From: Capnocytophaga haemolytica
GTDB taxonomy: Bacteria > Bacteroidota > Bacteroidia > Flavobacteriales > Flavobacteriaceae
Direction of reading: 5' to 3'
Assembly: GCF_001553545.1 (NCBI RefSeq)
Contig: NZ_CP014227.1
Location: forward strand, 62,001 to 126,000
DNA length: 64,000 nt
Position 1 is the stretch's first letter. Each line of letters begins with the position of its first letter. Under the pieces are notes generated by a model. It was not told the origin of the DNA. It saw only the letters and a list, made by a program, of their open reading frames with translations, and made no database searches. Position numbers and translations under genes: made by a program. This document shows positions 15,827 to 25,294 of the stretch, one piece after another.

Positions 15827-16804
15827 ATGTTAAAAAAGATCTTTGGAGGAGGAAATACCTTCTTATGGTTATTAGTTTTAATGGTATTTCTCGGAAAAAT
15901 AGTTCCTTTTCGAGAAGAATATAAGCCATATTTCAATTTAAGTAGCTTTATCGATTGGGGGATTGTGATTATTTTCCTTCTTTACGGTTTAAAACTAAAC
16001 ATTAGAGAGGTTTTTAAGGATATTAAAAACTGGAAATTGCATCTTTTAGTACAATTTGGCACGTTTGTGCTCTTCCCTGCGTTGGTTTTTGCATTTTACG
16101 GCTTCGCAAAAGGAACAGATTACTATCTTTTATGGTGTTCGATATTCTTTTTAGCGAGTTTACCATCCACTGTATCATCCTCAGTTGTGATGGTGTCGAT
16201 AGCGCGAGGAAACATAACATCAGCAATCTTTAATGCCTCAATATCAGGGCTTATCGGGATTGTTGCCACTCCCCTACTGATGCAACCTTTTTTACAACAC
16301 AGTGCGCAATCGGCATCACAAGGCGAGATCGTACAACAGTTATTACTGAAAGTGTTGTTACCTATCATTTTAGGATTGTTATTAAACCCACTTTTGAAAA
16401 AGTTAGTCACTAAATACAACAAATGGATTGGCAAATTCGACCGATTAATTATCTTGCTCATTGTGTATGAGAGTTTTTCAGATGCTTTTGTAAATCAAAT
16501 ATTTAGCAAAGTTCCTGCGATAACTTTTGCGATCATTGCTGTCTCGTGTGTAGCACTTTTCTTCATTGTTTATGGTATTTTAAAACGTATTTCGCAAAAA
16601 TTAGGTTTCTCAAGAGAAGATACTATCGTTGCGACCTTCTGCGGATCAAAAAAGTCGTTAGTACACGGAAGTTTGTTCATTTTAGTGCTTGGCATACCCG
16701 AAACAGAGAAAGTTATGTTTTTATTACCGATAATGCTCTATCATAGCTTTCAATTATTCTATGTAAGCTATCTAGCAAACAAAATTGGAAGTAAAAATGA
16801 GTGA
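15827..16804 (+). CDS. Bile acid:sodium symporter-family (SBF-like) membrane transporter
   Basis: A 325-residue protein with about ten membrane segments. It starts with WLLVLMVFLGKIVPF, has the helix-breaking FLASLPSTVSSSVVMVSIARG (about residue 105) and FCGSKKSLVHGS (about 267), which resemble the SBF-like (YfeH) branch of the BASS superfamily. Substrate unknown. The stop codon overlaps the ATG of radC by 8 bp. Confidence 0.82.
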   Translation: MLKKIFGGGNTFLWLLVLMVFLGKIVPFREEYKPYFNLSSFIDWGIVIIFLLYGLKLNIREVFKDIKNWKLHLLVQFGTFVLFPALVFAFYGFAKGTDYYLLWCSIFFLASLPSTVSSSVVMVSIARGNITSAIFNASISGLIGIVATPLLMQPFLQHSAQSASQGEIVQQLLLKVLLPIILGLLLNPLLKKLVTKYNKWIGKFDRLIILLIVYESFSDAFVNQIFSKVPAITFAIIAVSCVALFFIVYGILKRISQKLGFSREDTIVATFCGSKKSLVHGSLFILVLGIPETEKVMFLLPIMLYHSFQLFYVSYLANKIGSKNE

Positions 16805-17492
16805 AAAAGGCTATATTCCGATAAAAGAATGGTCGGACAGCGATAAACCTCGCGAAAAGATGATCGCACAAGGCAGAAATAGCCTTAGTAACGCTGAATT
16901 ATTAGCCATTTTAATAGGATCGGGTAGTAAAAATGAAAGCGCAGTCTCTCTCAGCCGAAGAATTTTGGCTTCGGTAAATAATAATCTGACAAATTTAGGG
17001 AAACTGAGTTTACAGCAATTACAGCAGTTCAAAGGCGTTGGCGAAGCAAAAGCGGTTACCATTTTAGCTGCCACAGAACTGGGAAAACGAAGGAGCAACG
17101 AACAGCCAACGGAACTCATTCGGATTGCTTCTGCAAGTAGTGTTTTCAAGCTGATGCAACCGATCATTGGCGAGCTCCCACACGAAGAATTTTGGGTATT
17201 ATTCCTAAACAACACGCACAGAGTTTTACATAAAACAATGCTTTCAAAAGGCGGAATTACGTCCACAACTGTTGATGTACGTTTACTTTTTAAGACTGCC
17301 TTAGAATGCAGCGCTGTGGCCATTGTATTAGTTCACAATCACCCTGCGGGAAACTTGAAGGCAAGTGAGGAGGACATCTCTCTTACTAAGAAAGTAAAAG
17401 CAGCTGGCGACAACTTGGATATCAAACTTTTAGACCACGTTATCATCACCAACGAAGGCTTCATTAGTTTAGCTGATGAAATAAAATTTTAA
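16797..17492 (+). CDS. radC: RadC family JAB-domain protein
   Basis: The product (231 residues from ATG16797) has an N-terminal helix-hairpin-helix region (LQQFKGVGEAKAVTILAA, about 74-91) and a C-terminal JAMM/MPN+ metalloprotease fold with the motif VHNHPAGNLKASEED (H-x-H-x7-S-x2-D). Despite the name, a DNA-repair role is not established. A TTG at 16785 could extend the frame by four codons, but the ATG is preferable and gives an 8-bp overlap with the SBF gene. Confidence 0.93.
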   Translation: MSEKGYIPIKEWSDSDKPREKMIAQGRNSLSNAELLAILIGSGSKNESAVSLSRRILASVNNNLTNLGKLSLQQLQQFKGVGEAKAVTILAATELGKRRSNEQPTELIRIASASSVFKLMQPIIGELPHEEFWVLFLNNTHRVLHKTMLSKGGITSTTVDVRLLFKTALECSAVAIVLVHNHPAGNLKASEEDISLTKKVKAAGDNLDIKLLDHVIITNEGFISLADEIKF

Positions 17493-17510
17493 TTTTTTTG
17501 CTGAAAAAAT

Positions 17511-17540
17511 TTGGCGTATTAAAAATATTGCGTACCTTTG
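17511..17540 (+). promoter_or_regulatory. tRNA-His promoter
   Basis: TTG at 17511-17513, 19 bp, TACCTTTG at 17533-17540; the tRNA begins 19 bp downstream. Confidence 0.75.
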
Positions 17541-17558
17541 CACCGCAAAAGTAAAAAT

Positions 17559-17633
<75 letters not shown>

Positions 17634-17641
17634 CTTTAAAT

Positions 17642-17673
17642 AAAAGAGAGAGTGATTTTCACTCTCTCTTTTT
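17642..17673. terminator. Bidirectional terminator between tRNA-His and the lipoprotein gene
   Basis: AAAAGAGAGAGTGA (17642-17655) is perfectly complementary to TCACTCTCTCTTTT (17659-17672) with a TTT loop; T's follow on plus and A's precede, serving both strands. Confidence 0.88.
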
Positions 17674-17677
17674 GTTT

Positions 17678-19543
17678 CTATTTGAACTCTATATCATCCG
17701 CTGAGGTATACTGGATTTGCTTGGTTACAGTATGAGTATTTTTATCCTCAAACTCAAGAAACTTTCCTTTGATAATTAATTCCTGCCCATCTGTTTCGAG
17801 TTTTGTTCTAATATCTTGTGGGATATTCTTTGTATAGCCTTTTGTATAAAGCTGTATTGCTGTATTATCAGAAAACAATATAGAGGATCTTTTCACCATC
17901 TTACCTTTGTTATCCTCAACCTCCTTCATAGCAATATTTCCGTGGAGTTTCACTTCTTTTCCTACGATAAAATCACTTATAGTGGCTTTTGAAGCCTCAA
18001 TAGTTTCAATTTGCGCTGGTGGTGTAGTTCCTCCTCCAAGTTGAACGTCACTTTCTTTGAGATAAATAAGTTCTTTTATTGTATTGCCATTTTCTTCAAA
18101 ACTTTCAAACTTACCTGTGATAGTCACTTCTTGTCCATCTGTTTGCAACTTTGTCTGGATATCTTTTGAAAAAGAATTAAGGTAAGGAGAATAAAGCTGC
18201 AGCATTGTATTATCTGAGAATTTCACATACGCTTTTTTGCTTTGCATTGTGATAGTTCCGTGTAGTTTCACCCATTTACCTTCTTGGAAATTAGCATTAG
18301 TGGCCGTTTTTGCTTCCAAAGGAGTAATCTGGGGTGTATTAGGTGCTTTCCCGAAGGTCAGATCACTTTCTGACTCATAAATAAGCTCCTTAATGACATC
18401 TCCACCATTTTTAGGGGTATAATCTTTGAATTTACCCTTTACAGTAAGTTCATAACCTTCGGTGAGTAATTTATCCTTAACAGCAGTAGGAAGCGCACTA
18501 AAGATCTTAAAAGAAGGCGCTTGAATCTGCACCATTGTTCCATCTGAAAACTTAAAATAAGGGCGTCCCCCTTTAAAGACAGTTGTGCCGTGCAACTTAA
18601 GCTCTTCTCCCTTGGTTTTTCTGGTTTCGTAATCTGAAAGGTTTAGTTTATCAACCTCTAATGTTTGTAATTTATCATCTGTTGAAGGTGTTACTGTGCC
18701 TCCCGTAGTTTTTATGTCCGAAAGGTTGCTAATCATAAACTGATACGAAGTGTTGTACTTAGTGAGCACCCCTGTAACCTCTAAGCTGCCCGCAGGCACC
18801 TTCTCGTCCTTGAACTTCGCATATCTGCTGGTGCGGAAAGGCATCGTTTTGCCATTGGCATCGGTAAGAGTGTAATCAGTGCCTTGATATTTGTCGTTTG
18901 CCTTTAGGTGGAAAGTTTTCCCCACATCAGAGGCTTTGAACGACACTCCCTTTAAGGTTATCAGCTGGTTGAGGTTAGCTTCCGTCTTCAAAGCATCGAT
19001 GGACGCATCAGCCTTAGTCAGCTCAGCGATTGTCTTAGGGGTCTCACCCAAGTTGTAAACAGCTTTGCTGTACACCGCTTGCGCCATTGTGCCCACGCTC
19101 ACACGCCCCGATTTGTTAGTGTAAGTGCTGTAACCTATCTCCAACCCACCATTGGCTATCTGAGTGCTAAGCCCCTTCAAGCGCACTTGCACCTTTGCTC
19201 CCAACGGAAACTCTGTGTACAAACCGCTCTTGTCAATAGCCACCGAAATACCCTTCGTCTTTTCAGCATTTTGCAGGTATATCTTCTTATAGAAGTTACC
19301 CCCTTCGTCGCTACTGATCACATAGCCTTCGATAGCCTCATCGCCAGTGTAAGTGGTTACTGTGCTGCTTGCCTTGCCTATGGCCTGATCAAAGGTGATC
19401 ACCGTACCGCTGAAACTCGGTACGTCTTTCTTTAGCTTGTTCAAATCAGGAAGATCGTAATCATCGTCCTTCACACAAGCCGTAATAGTAAGTAGCCCAA
19501 GTGCCAATGCACTCCCTGCTACCAATAATCTCTTTAGTTTCAT
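17678..19543 (-). CDS. DUF5689-type outer-membrane lipoprotein with three OB-like repeats
   Basis: The 621-residue product has a lipoprotein signal (ALGLLTITACVKDDD; Cys23 lipidated and acidic residues after it, a surface-export-like signal). Residues about 45-280 look like DUF5689 (SGTVITFDQAIGKA, AIEGYVISSDEGGNFYKKIY). Then come three tandem repeats of about 110 residues (about 290-400, 405-505, 510-620), each with a [E/W]VKLHG motif, a [KI]FSDNT or FSDGT strand, then GQE[VL].I.GKF and KELIY. It lies 56 bp downstream of the TonB receptor gene and is its likely partner. Confidence 0.82.
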   Translation of the reverse strand: MKLKRLLVAGSALALGLLTITACVKDDDYDLPDLNKLKKDVPSFSGTVITFDQAIGKASSTVTTYTGDEAIEGYVISSDEGGNFYKKIYLQNAEKTKGISVAIDKSGLYTEFPLGAKVQVRLKGLSTQIANGGLEIGYSTYTNKSGRVSVGTMAQAVYSKAVYNLGETPKTIAELTKADASIDALKTEANLNQLITLKGVSFKASDVGKTFHLKANDKYQGTDYTLTDANGKTMPFRTSRYAKFKDEKVPAGSLEVTGVLTKYNTSYQFMISNLSDIKTTGGTVTPSTDDKLQTLEVDKLNLSDYETRKTKGEELKLHGTTVFKGGRPYFKFSDGTMVQIQAPSFKIFSALPTAVKDKLLTEGYELTVKGKFKDYTPKNGGDVIKELIYESESDLTFGKAPNTPQITPLEAKTATNANFQEGKWVKLHGTITMQSKKAYVKFSDNTMLQLYSPYLNSFSKDIQTKLQTDGQEVTITGKFESFEENGNTIKELIYLKESDVQLGGGTTPPAQIETIEASKATISDFIVGKEVKLHGNIAMKEVEDNKGKMVKRSSILFSDNTAIQLYTKGYTKNIPQDIRTKLETDGQELIIKGKFLEFEDKNTHTVTKQIQYTSADDIEFK

Positions 19544-19599
19544 ATGGTTATTCTTTTAAATTCTATTATCTAACTTCCAATTTTTACTGTCTGACTTCC

Positions 19600-22314
19600 T
19601 TACAGGCTCACCGCTAAGTTCACCATATAAGTGCGTCCGTAGCCTACAAAGTAGCGATTGCCAAAGGTAGGAACCCCTTGTGCGTTATCAAGCACCATCT
19701 TGCCGTAGTTTGCCGTGCGCGATTGCTCAAAGCCTCCCGACACAAACTCTGTGCCAAGCACATTGTTCACACTGATAAGCAAGCTCACATACGTCTTGTT
19801 CAGTCGCCACGACTTGCCACCAACTAAGTTCACTAAGAACACATCGTCCAAGCGTTCTTGTTTGAGGAGCTTACGCGCCAAGTCGGTGTCAATATTAGTG
19901 AAATAGTTGTGCGTATTAGGGTCGATAAAGAAGCGCGAAGTACGGTTGATCGCCGAGAGCGACACGTAGTTCTGTGCCAATAGGTTAGCCGTAGCCCCTA
20001 CCCACCAATACTTCGGACTGCGGTATTCAAGTCCCAAGGAATATGCCTGTTGAGGTCCGCTGGGTACGTGGTAGTTCTTCATCGCTACTTCGTCCACCTG
20101 CTGTATGCCTATTTCGCCCGAGGAGATGTACATCTTCGGATTGTTCACATAAGTGTATTGCCCTATACCCGCAGCAGCCGTGAGCTTCACATTAGGGATT
20201 AACTGCACCTCTGCACCCAGCTCTAAGCCGAAATGCTGCTTCTTGATGCCATCGACTGTTTGCGCCACAAAGTCGTTGTTGATCTCGTCAGTGAGCGAAG
20301 TCTCGGTGTAGAAGAAGTTCGTTTCAGCGGTATTCTCTATCTGAGTGAAATAGCCCGTTAAGCGTCCCTTTACGTTGGGCAACCGCAGTATATAGCTCGC
20401 ATCGGCAGTGTATGCCAACTCATTCTCAATATTGGGCAATAGGCGGTTGGAGTTGCGAATGTTCACATAAGTGTTGCGCACCGATTGCGGCGTATTGAAG
20501 TAGCCGACATTCGCCTGCAACAAGTGCCTGCCCGTAAGCGAATAGGTAATCCCTGCTTTGGTGCTCATTCCGCTGAACACCTGCTTTGCACCCTTGCCGT
20601 AAGAGTCGGGGAAGAGCTCGTAGTTGAACTTGCCCTCACGCTGGTAGTCAGTGTAGTGATAACGCCCAGCCACAAAGAGCTCCGCCTTCTTAAAGTTGAA
20701 CTCCAACTGCGTAAAAGCCTCCCCTACATTGCTCTGCAAGCCGTAGAAATAGTTCCACTTATCACCCTTGCCTTTCTGCCGATTAGCCTCATTCAAGTCA
20801 TAAGCCTTACCCGTGAAGTAATCGTAATTCATAAAATAACTACCGCCGAGCAAGTCGTCCACCTGTGCGTAATTATCCGAATACACATTGCGGTACACCA
20901 AGCCCGAAGTCCATTTGATGTGCTCGTGCAGCGGAGTCGAGAAGTTGATATTCCCTGAGAAAGTACGCTCACGGTTCACATCGTTGCTGAGTATAAACGC
21001 ACTGCGCCCGCCGCTGACGTTGCTGTTGGCTAAGTACATCGCAGCCCAATCGAGTTGCCTATGGCTGAGGAAATAATCCCTTTGCAACTCAGCCATCGAA
21101 CGGTCAGGTCCCTGTTGCTGATTGAGATAATAGCTGGGCATACTCTTGTAGTAATTCGGCTCGGGGTTCTGCCCATTGGCATAGCTGATACGCGTATTGC
21201 CAATTTCGCCAAACTGATAGCCGAGGTCAATGTTCAGCCGCGTATCATCCTTTTCATAGGCGTACGAGAGCGTAAAGATAGGCTCAGAGATGATGCGGTT
21301 GCGCGAATTGCGCTTGTCGCCCTCTTGGTTGCCCCAATACGGATTGTACTGATAGCCTGCCAGGTCAATCATCTCACGAGTCAATGGCGAACTCTTACCA
21401 CGCTGCACAGGGGCGTATAAGCCCATCAGATTAAAGCTGTGATGGTCATTGAGCTTATACTCTACCGCCGCCGCGAAGCCATAAGCATCGTAGAGCGTAC
21501 CATCAACCCAAGTGCCTTGTGCCGACCAGCGTTTGGATACCGAAAGCATATACGCCAGCCCATTGCGCCCTACCCCCGAATTATAAGTAGCCATCAGTCG
21601 CCCAGCGTAGCTGCGATTGCTCGCCGAGGTAGTGAGACGCAGCCCCGCACGGTTGAGCGAAGGGCGCACATTGATGTAAGTCGAACCCTGCAAGCCACCA
21701 AAAGTGTAGCCCGACTTTGTGATGCCATTGGTGAGCTCTTGGTTGCGCGTAACATCGTTCAGCCCGCCCCAATCTGCCCAGAGCGCACGCCCATTCTCGA
21801 GCTTATTCATCGGGATACCATTTACCAACACGGTGAGGTCTTTAGAGTCATAACCGCGTGGTTTGAAAAACACCGAACTGAAATCGAAGGCAGCACGGCG
21901 TGTAAACACATCCTGTGAACTCTGCAACAGCCCCGACATCATATCAGCAGTGCTTTCATCGTCCTCCAATTCACTCTCAGAAATCACCGCCAGCTGCTCA
22001 GTTTCCTGCACCACATCTGAACTCATATAAAATGTAGGAACTTCAAATGTTGAACCGCTGACATTCACTTGGATTCGCTTCTCAATATACCCTGGAAGCG
22101 AATAATGCAAAAGGTATTTCCCCTCAGCGAGTTGCATCGTGAAATGCCCCTCACTGTCAGTCAGCACCTCCTGCCGTGGATTATCTACACGTACCTTCAC
22201 CCCTTTCAACGGATTCCGAGTCTGTTCATCTACAATAGTTCCCTCCACAACAGTCTGCGAATAGATCGAAACGGATATGAATAATAGCACATAAAAATAA
22301 AACGTCTTTAACAT
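19600..22314 (-). CDS. TonB-dependent outer-membrane receptor
   Basis: 904 residues: signal peptide (FYFYVLLFISVSIYSQ), carboxypeptidase-like regulatory domain (VVEGTIVDEQTRNPLKGVKV, about 22-105), plug domain with LTVLVNGIPMNKLENGR (about 160-180), then a long beta-barrel ending in the hydrophobic strand YMVNLAVSL. No SusD neighbour; instead a DUF5689-type lipoprotein follows. Pairs like this suggest uptake of a ligand bound by the lipoprotein; the substrate is unknown. Confidence 0.92.
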   Translation of the reverse strand: MLKTFYFYVLLFISVSIYSQTVVEGTIVDEQTRNPLKGVKVRVDNPRQEVLTDSEGHFTMQLAEGKYLLHYSLPGYIEKRIQVNVSGSTFEVPTFYMSSDVVQETEQLAVISESELEDDESTADMMSGLLQSSQDVFTRRAAFDFSSVFFKPRGYDSKDLTVLVNGIPMNKLENGRALWADWGGLNDVTRNQELTNGITKSGYTFGGLQGSTYINVRPSLNRAGLRLTTSASNRSYAGRLMATYNSGVGRNGLAYMLSVSKRWSAQGTWVDGTLYDAYGFAAAVEYKLNDHHSFNLMGLYAPVQRGKSSPLTREMIDLAGYQYNPYWGNQEGDKRNSRNRIISEPIFTLSYAYEKDDTRLNIDLGYQFGEIGNTRISYANGQNPEPNYYKSMPSYYLNQQQGPDRSMAELQRDYFLSHRQLDWAAMYLANSNVSGGRSAFILSNDVNRERTFSGNINFSTPLHEHIKWTSGLVYRNVYSDNYAQVDDLLGGSYFMNYDYFTGKAYDLNEANRQKGKGDKWNYFYGLQSNVGEAFTQLEFNFKKAELFVAGRYHYTDYQREGKFNYELFPDSYGKGAKQVFSGMSTKAGITYSLTGRHLLQANVGYFNTPQSVRNTYVNIRNSNRLLPNIENELAYTADASYILRLPNVKGRLTGYFTQIENTAETNFFYTETSLTDEINNDFVAQTVDGIKKQHFGLELGAEVQLIPNVKLTAAAGIGQYTYVNNPKMYISSGEIGIQQVDEVAMKNYHVPSGPQQAYSLGLEYRSPKYWWVGATANLLAQNYVSLSAINRTSRFFIDPNTHNYFTNIDTDLARKLLKQERLDDVFLVNLVGGKSWRLNKTYVSLLISVNNVLGTEFVSGGFEQSRTANYGKMVLDNAQGVPTFGNRYFVGYGRTYMVNLAVSL

Positions 22315-22341
22315 AATATAAGGTTGATTTTATTTAGAAGC

Positions 22342-22371
22342 CAAAGGTACGAAAAATGTTTATATCAACAA
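22342..22371 (-). promoter_or_regulatory. Promoter of the TonB receptor - lipoprotein operon
   Basis: Minus strand: TTG (22371-22369), 19 bp, TACCTTTG (22349-22342). Confidence 0.75.
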
Positions 22372-22473
22372 AATAAAAAGCGCCCATTTTTGTATTAAAA
22401 ATGGACACCTATAAATTCAATATTGATATTCAGCTAAATACAACCACCTTCGAATATATTTATTTTTTATTCG

Positions 22474-24132
22474 CTACGAAAATATTTGCTCTAATATTTT
22501 AAATGTAATCAAATAAGTAGGTTTTACCCCAGTGGTGCCTAAGCCTCCCGAAGCCAATGTACTTCCCGTTTCCAAGGGGTTATCTGAGGCATAATAAGCA
22601 TAGCGTACCTTCACATCCTCGCGGATACTCTTGCGCACCTTTGAAGCCGATTGAATCGCTTTCTGATAATGCACTCCCTCCATCTCTAAGCCTATGGCAT
22701 TCCAAGTAGAGTGCAAGAAGAATTTCAAAATATCTTTGTTTTGCAAAGAAGTGCCTAACACCGTAATCATCGAACCCTCAAACACCTTTAAGCCATTACC
22801 CTCAAAGTCTTTCTTACTAAATTCATTCTTAAAAGGATAATTATCTGCAGTACCTTCAAATATATGTGCCGTAGGAATCATCAAATCTCCTTTTTCACCC
22901 TCTAAGATACCCGCCTTCCCCATAATAGAAATAGAAAGCACATCCAGAAAGTACGTTTTTCCTTCTCTGTGGAAAGGCTTCAGTAATTCATCAATCGTTT
23001 CGTACGCCTGCTCACCAAAAGCATAGTCCATCACAATGATAACAGGAGGTTCTTGACCTTTGATCGTTTTAATTTGGTAAGGGGTATTTGAAAAGTCAAT
23101 CTTCGCAGTGTCAAAGATCTGTATATCAATATTCGTCCCTGAAGTGTCGTCCAATGATACCATTCCATTTTTCTGGGCATAATCCTTTACCTTCTTGCGA
23201 AGTGCTTCATTTTCCGACTTGCTGAGAAGTTCAAAAAGTTCAATCCTCGAAGTCACTTCTACCTCGTTATGTAGAGCCTTTTCTGCAAATAAACTATTCA
23301 TCACACTGTGCATATTAGCACTAATAATGTGTAATGGACGCTGCAGAAGACCTTTGCTGTACAACAGTCGCTTAATGTTCTCTGCCCATATCTCACCGTG
23401 CACGTGGTGACCTAAGCGCTCACGCAGCACAGTACTAAAGGTGATGGTGCGCTTATCATCATTAAGCAATTCATTCAAAGCCCGCTTGCCCAACCAATAG
23501 ATAATGTGGATAAAGCGGTCTGGCTGCGAAGTTGTTGCAAATGATTTATGAACTTCTAAAATCTCCTCAAAAGTACGTCCTAAGATATTGCCTATGTGAA
23601 TAAATGTAGCCTCTCGTTCTGCCTGCGTGAGTTTACCTTTTGACACTGCCCATTCCACCTTTTCCCAATCGTGTGAAATCTTATTTTCATCCAATAAAAT
23701 ATGCTGTGCTATCTTATGTGATTCGATAAATAAAAAAGTAAGGTGCGTTAGCACATCGTAAATATCAGAGCGTCCACGAGTAATCTCAATATTCATCTGC
23801 TGATCGTCAATTCGATAACAATTACGCCTACGCTTGGGCGGAATAATAGGCTTAAAATGCGATTTACGGTAACCTTCATCGGCAATAAGGTTGATAAACT
23901 TGCATTGTTCAATCCCCTCAGGAAGGCGCTCAAGTACGTATGTAAGTCCACTGAGTTCTACCTTTGACTCAGCAATTGTACCGTATATTTCAGGTCTTAA
24001 CACCAAAAGTGATTCCCTGAGAGTTTCCCCTGAAACCCCCATAGGTTTATAAAATCCACGCGAAAATAAATGACGCATTGTTACATACATACGCTCAATA
24101 GCAGCTGTCGATTCTTGAACTCTGTTTCTCAT
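22474..24132 (-). CDS. DUF6909-like protein with a nucleoside-phosphorylase-like C-terminus
   Basis: The 552-residue soluble protein has an N-terminal helical half and a C-terminal half with PVIIVMDYAFGEQAYE, a FEGSMITVLGTS strand and NAIGLEMEGVHYQKAI. The last block resembles the GxEMEGxA motif of purine nucleoside phosphorylases and AMP nucleosidases. I recall such proteins annotated DUF6909 in Flavobacteriia; substrate unknown. It lies 32 bp after recX and probably shares its transcript. Confidence 0.72.
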   Translation of the reverse strand: MRNRVQESTAAIERMYVTMRHLFSRGFYKPMGVSGETLRESLLVLRPEIYGTIAESKVELSGLTYVLERLPEGIEQCKFINLIADEGYRKSHFKPIIPPKRRRNCYRIDDQQMNIEITRGRSDIYDVLTHLTFLFIESHKIAQHILLDENKISHDWEKVEWAVSKGKLTQAEREATFIHIGNILGRTFEEILEVHKSFATTSQPDRFIHIIYWLGKRALNELLNDDKRTITFSTVLRERLGHHVHGEIWAENIKRLLYSKGLLQRPLHIISANMHSVMNSLFAEKALHNEVEVTSRIELFELLSKSENEALRKKVKDYAQKNGMVSLDDTSGTNIDIQIFDTAKIDFSNTPYQIKTIKGQEPPVIIVMDYAFGEQAYETIDELLKPFHREGKTYFLDVLSISIMGKAGILEGEKGDLMIPTAHIFEGTADNYPFKNEFSKKDFEGNGLKVFEGSMITVLGTSLQNKDILKFFLHSTWNAIGLEMEGVHYQKAIQSASKVRKSIREDVKVRYAYYASDNPLETGSTLASGGLGTTGVKPTYLITFKILEQIFS

Positions 24133-24164
24133 AGTTTTCTTGTAATAAAATTATTGCTCAAAAG

Positions 24165-24644
24165 TTATATGTCGTATAATTCACTTGCCTTTTCGTACAC
24201 CAAGTCGCTCTCCCACCCTCTATAAAGCAAATAATTTACTAATTTAGCCCGAGCCTTATAAGGATTCTTTTCCTTAATAGAATTGTACTTTCGCTCCGCA
24301 ATATCGTCGAAAACACTTGCGTATTCATCTTCATCAAGTTCCTCTAAGGCTGCATCTATAATATATGATGATAGTCCTTTCATCTTCAATTCTCGCTCAA
24401 TACGCACGCGTCCCCACTTCTTTATTCGAAACTTCCCTCGAGCATAGCTCTTAGCATATCGCTCCTCATTCAGGTAGCCATTCTTAATAAGATGTACCAC
24501 AATCTCATCAATGGCAAGTGGTATCATCCGCATCTTCCGAAGCTTTTCTACTACCTCCCGATGGCACCGCTCCTGATAAGCACAATAAGCCTCCAATTTT
24601 AGCTTTGCTTCATCTACCGAGTATACCTTTACCGTTTCATTCAT
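24165..24644 (-). CDS. recX: RecX-like regulatory protein
   Basis: 159 residues made of RecX-type three-helix repeats (AKLKLEAYCAYQERCHREV, LIKNGYLNEERYAKSYARGK, KWGRVRIERELKMKGLS). RecX binds RecA filaments and modulates recombination. Normal length for the family. It has its own promoter, located inside the terminator of the upstream gene, and is followed by the DUF6909-like gene. Confidence 0.88.
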   Translation of the reverse strand: MNETVKVYSVDEAKLKLEAYCAYQERCHREVVEKLRKMRMIPLAIDEIVVHLIKNGYLNEERYAKSYARGKFRIKKWGRVRIERELKMKGLSSYIIDAALEELDEDEYASVFDDIAERKYNSIKEKNPYKARAKLVNYLLYRGWESDLVYEKASELYDI

Positions 24645-24649
24645 AAGCG

Positions 24650-24679
24650 CAAAAGTACAAAAATAGTTTATAGATACAA
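24650..24679 (-). promoter_or_regulatory. recX promoter
   Basis: Minus strand: TTG (24679-24677), 19 bp, TACTTTTG (24657-24650), only 6 bp before the recX ATG, so the message is nearly leaderless. Confidence 0.65.
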
Positions 24680-24712
24680 AAAAAGTATAGAAATATACAT
24701 CTCTATACTTTT
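24678..24712 (-). terminator. Terminator of the roadblock-like gene
   Basis: AAAAGTATAGA (24681-24691) pairs with TCTATACTTTT (24702-24712); on the minus strand a T-run follows. It overlaps the recX -33 element. Confidence 0.75.
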
Positions 24713-24752
24713 CTCTTTTACATTAAATTCTTTTATATGAGGAACTTCATTC

Positions 24753-25133
24753 TTAGAATATCGATTCCAAATCCTTTTTGTATTTTCCGAGCAACGCTCT
24801 TGAAATACCAAGATTTGCTTTTGTTGAATCCACTACTAAGTAGATGAAATAAGTCCCACTTGGGGCCATATCAATTAGATGAATTTGGTCTGTCAAGTTG
24901 ATAATAATATCATCTATCTTCTCTTTTGAGGCCAAACCTAATACTTGCAAAGCATTTTGCTTTGCCTTCACTACCTCTAAGTTATAAGCCGAAGCTAAAT
25001 TAGGATCAAAATTAGAGTCTACTGACTCAGATCCATAAGATACTCCTGAACGGACCTCTGTTACAGATACCGCGATAAATCCAGGGACATTCACTTTGAT
25101 GTCCTGAATAAATTTGTCTAATACATTTGTCAT
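24753..25133 (-). CDS. Roadblock/LC7-like small protein, paralogue 1
   Basis: 126 residues with the order expected for a roadblock fold: N-terminal helix, strand VPGFIAVSVTEVRSG, helix (NLEVVKAKQNALQVLGL), strands IDDIIINLTD and IHLIDM, then TYFIYLVVDSTKANLGISRALLGKY, as in MglB-type proteins (vDs.kaNLgi.r.ll). Two more paralogues are encoded at 34788 and 42483. Roadblock proteins regulate small GTPases, but no GTPase lies nearby. The fold is my inference. Confidence 0.6.
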   Translation of the reverse strand: MTNVLDKFIQDIKVNVPGFIAVSVTEVRSGVSYGSESVDSNFDPNLASAYNLEVVKAKQNALQVLGLASKEKIDDIIINLTDQIHLIDMAPSGTYFIYLVVDSTKANLGISRALLGKYKKDLESIF

Positions 25134-25184
25134 TGTCTGTTAAAATTTAATTAATAATTATTACTCAGTTACGCTTAAAAGAAG

Positions 25185-25255
25185 AGGCATCAAGCGGATT
25201 CGAACCGCTGTATAAGGTTTTGCAGACCTCTGCCTAGCCCCTCGGCCATGATGCC
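25185..25255 (-). tRNA. tRNA-Cys (GCA)
   Basis: On the minus strand the cloverleaf begins GGCATCATGGCCGAG; acceptor GGCATCA/TGATGCC is fully paired, anticodon GCA in loop TCTGCAAA, T loop GGTTCGAATCC. CCA not encoded. A TACATTTG (25279-25272) lies upstream as possible -7 element. Confidence 0.95.
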
Positions 25256-25294
25256 TTTTAATTTCAGGTTGCAAATGTATAACAAATTTTCAAA

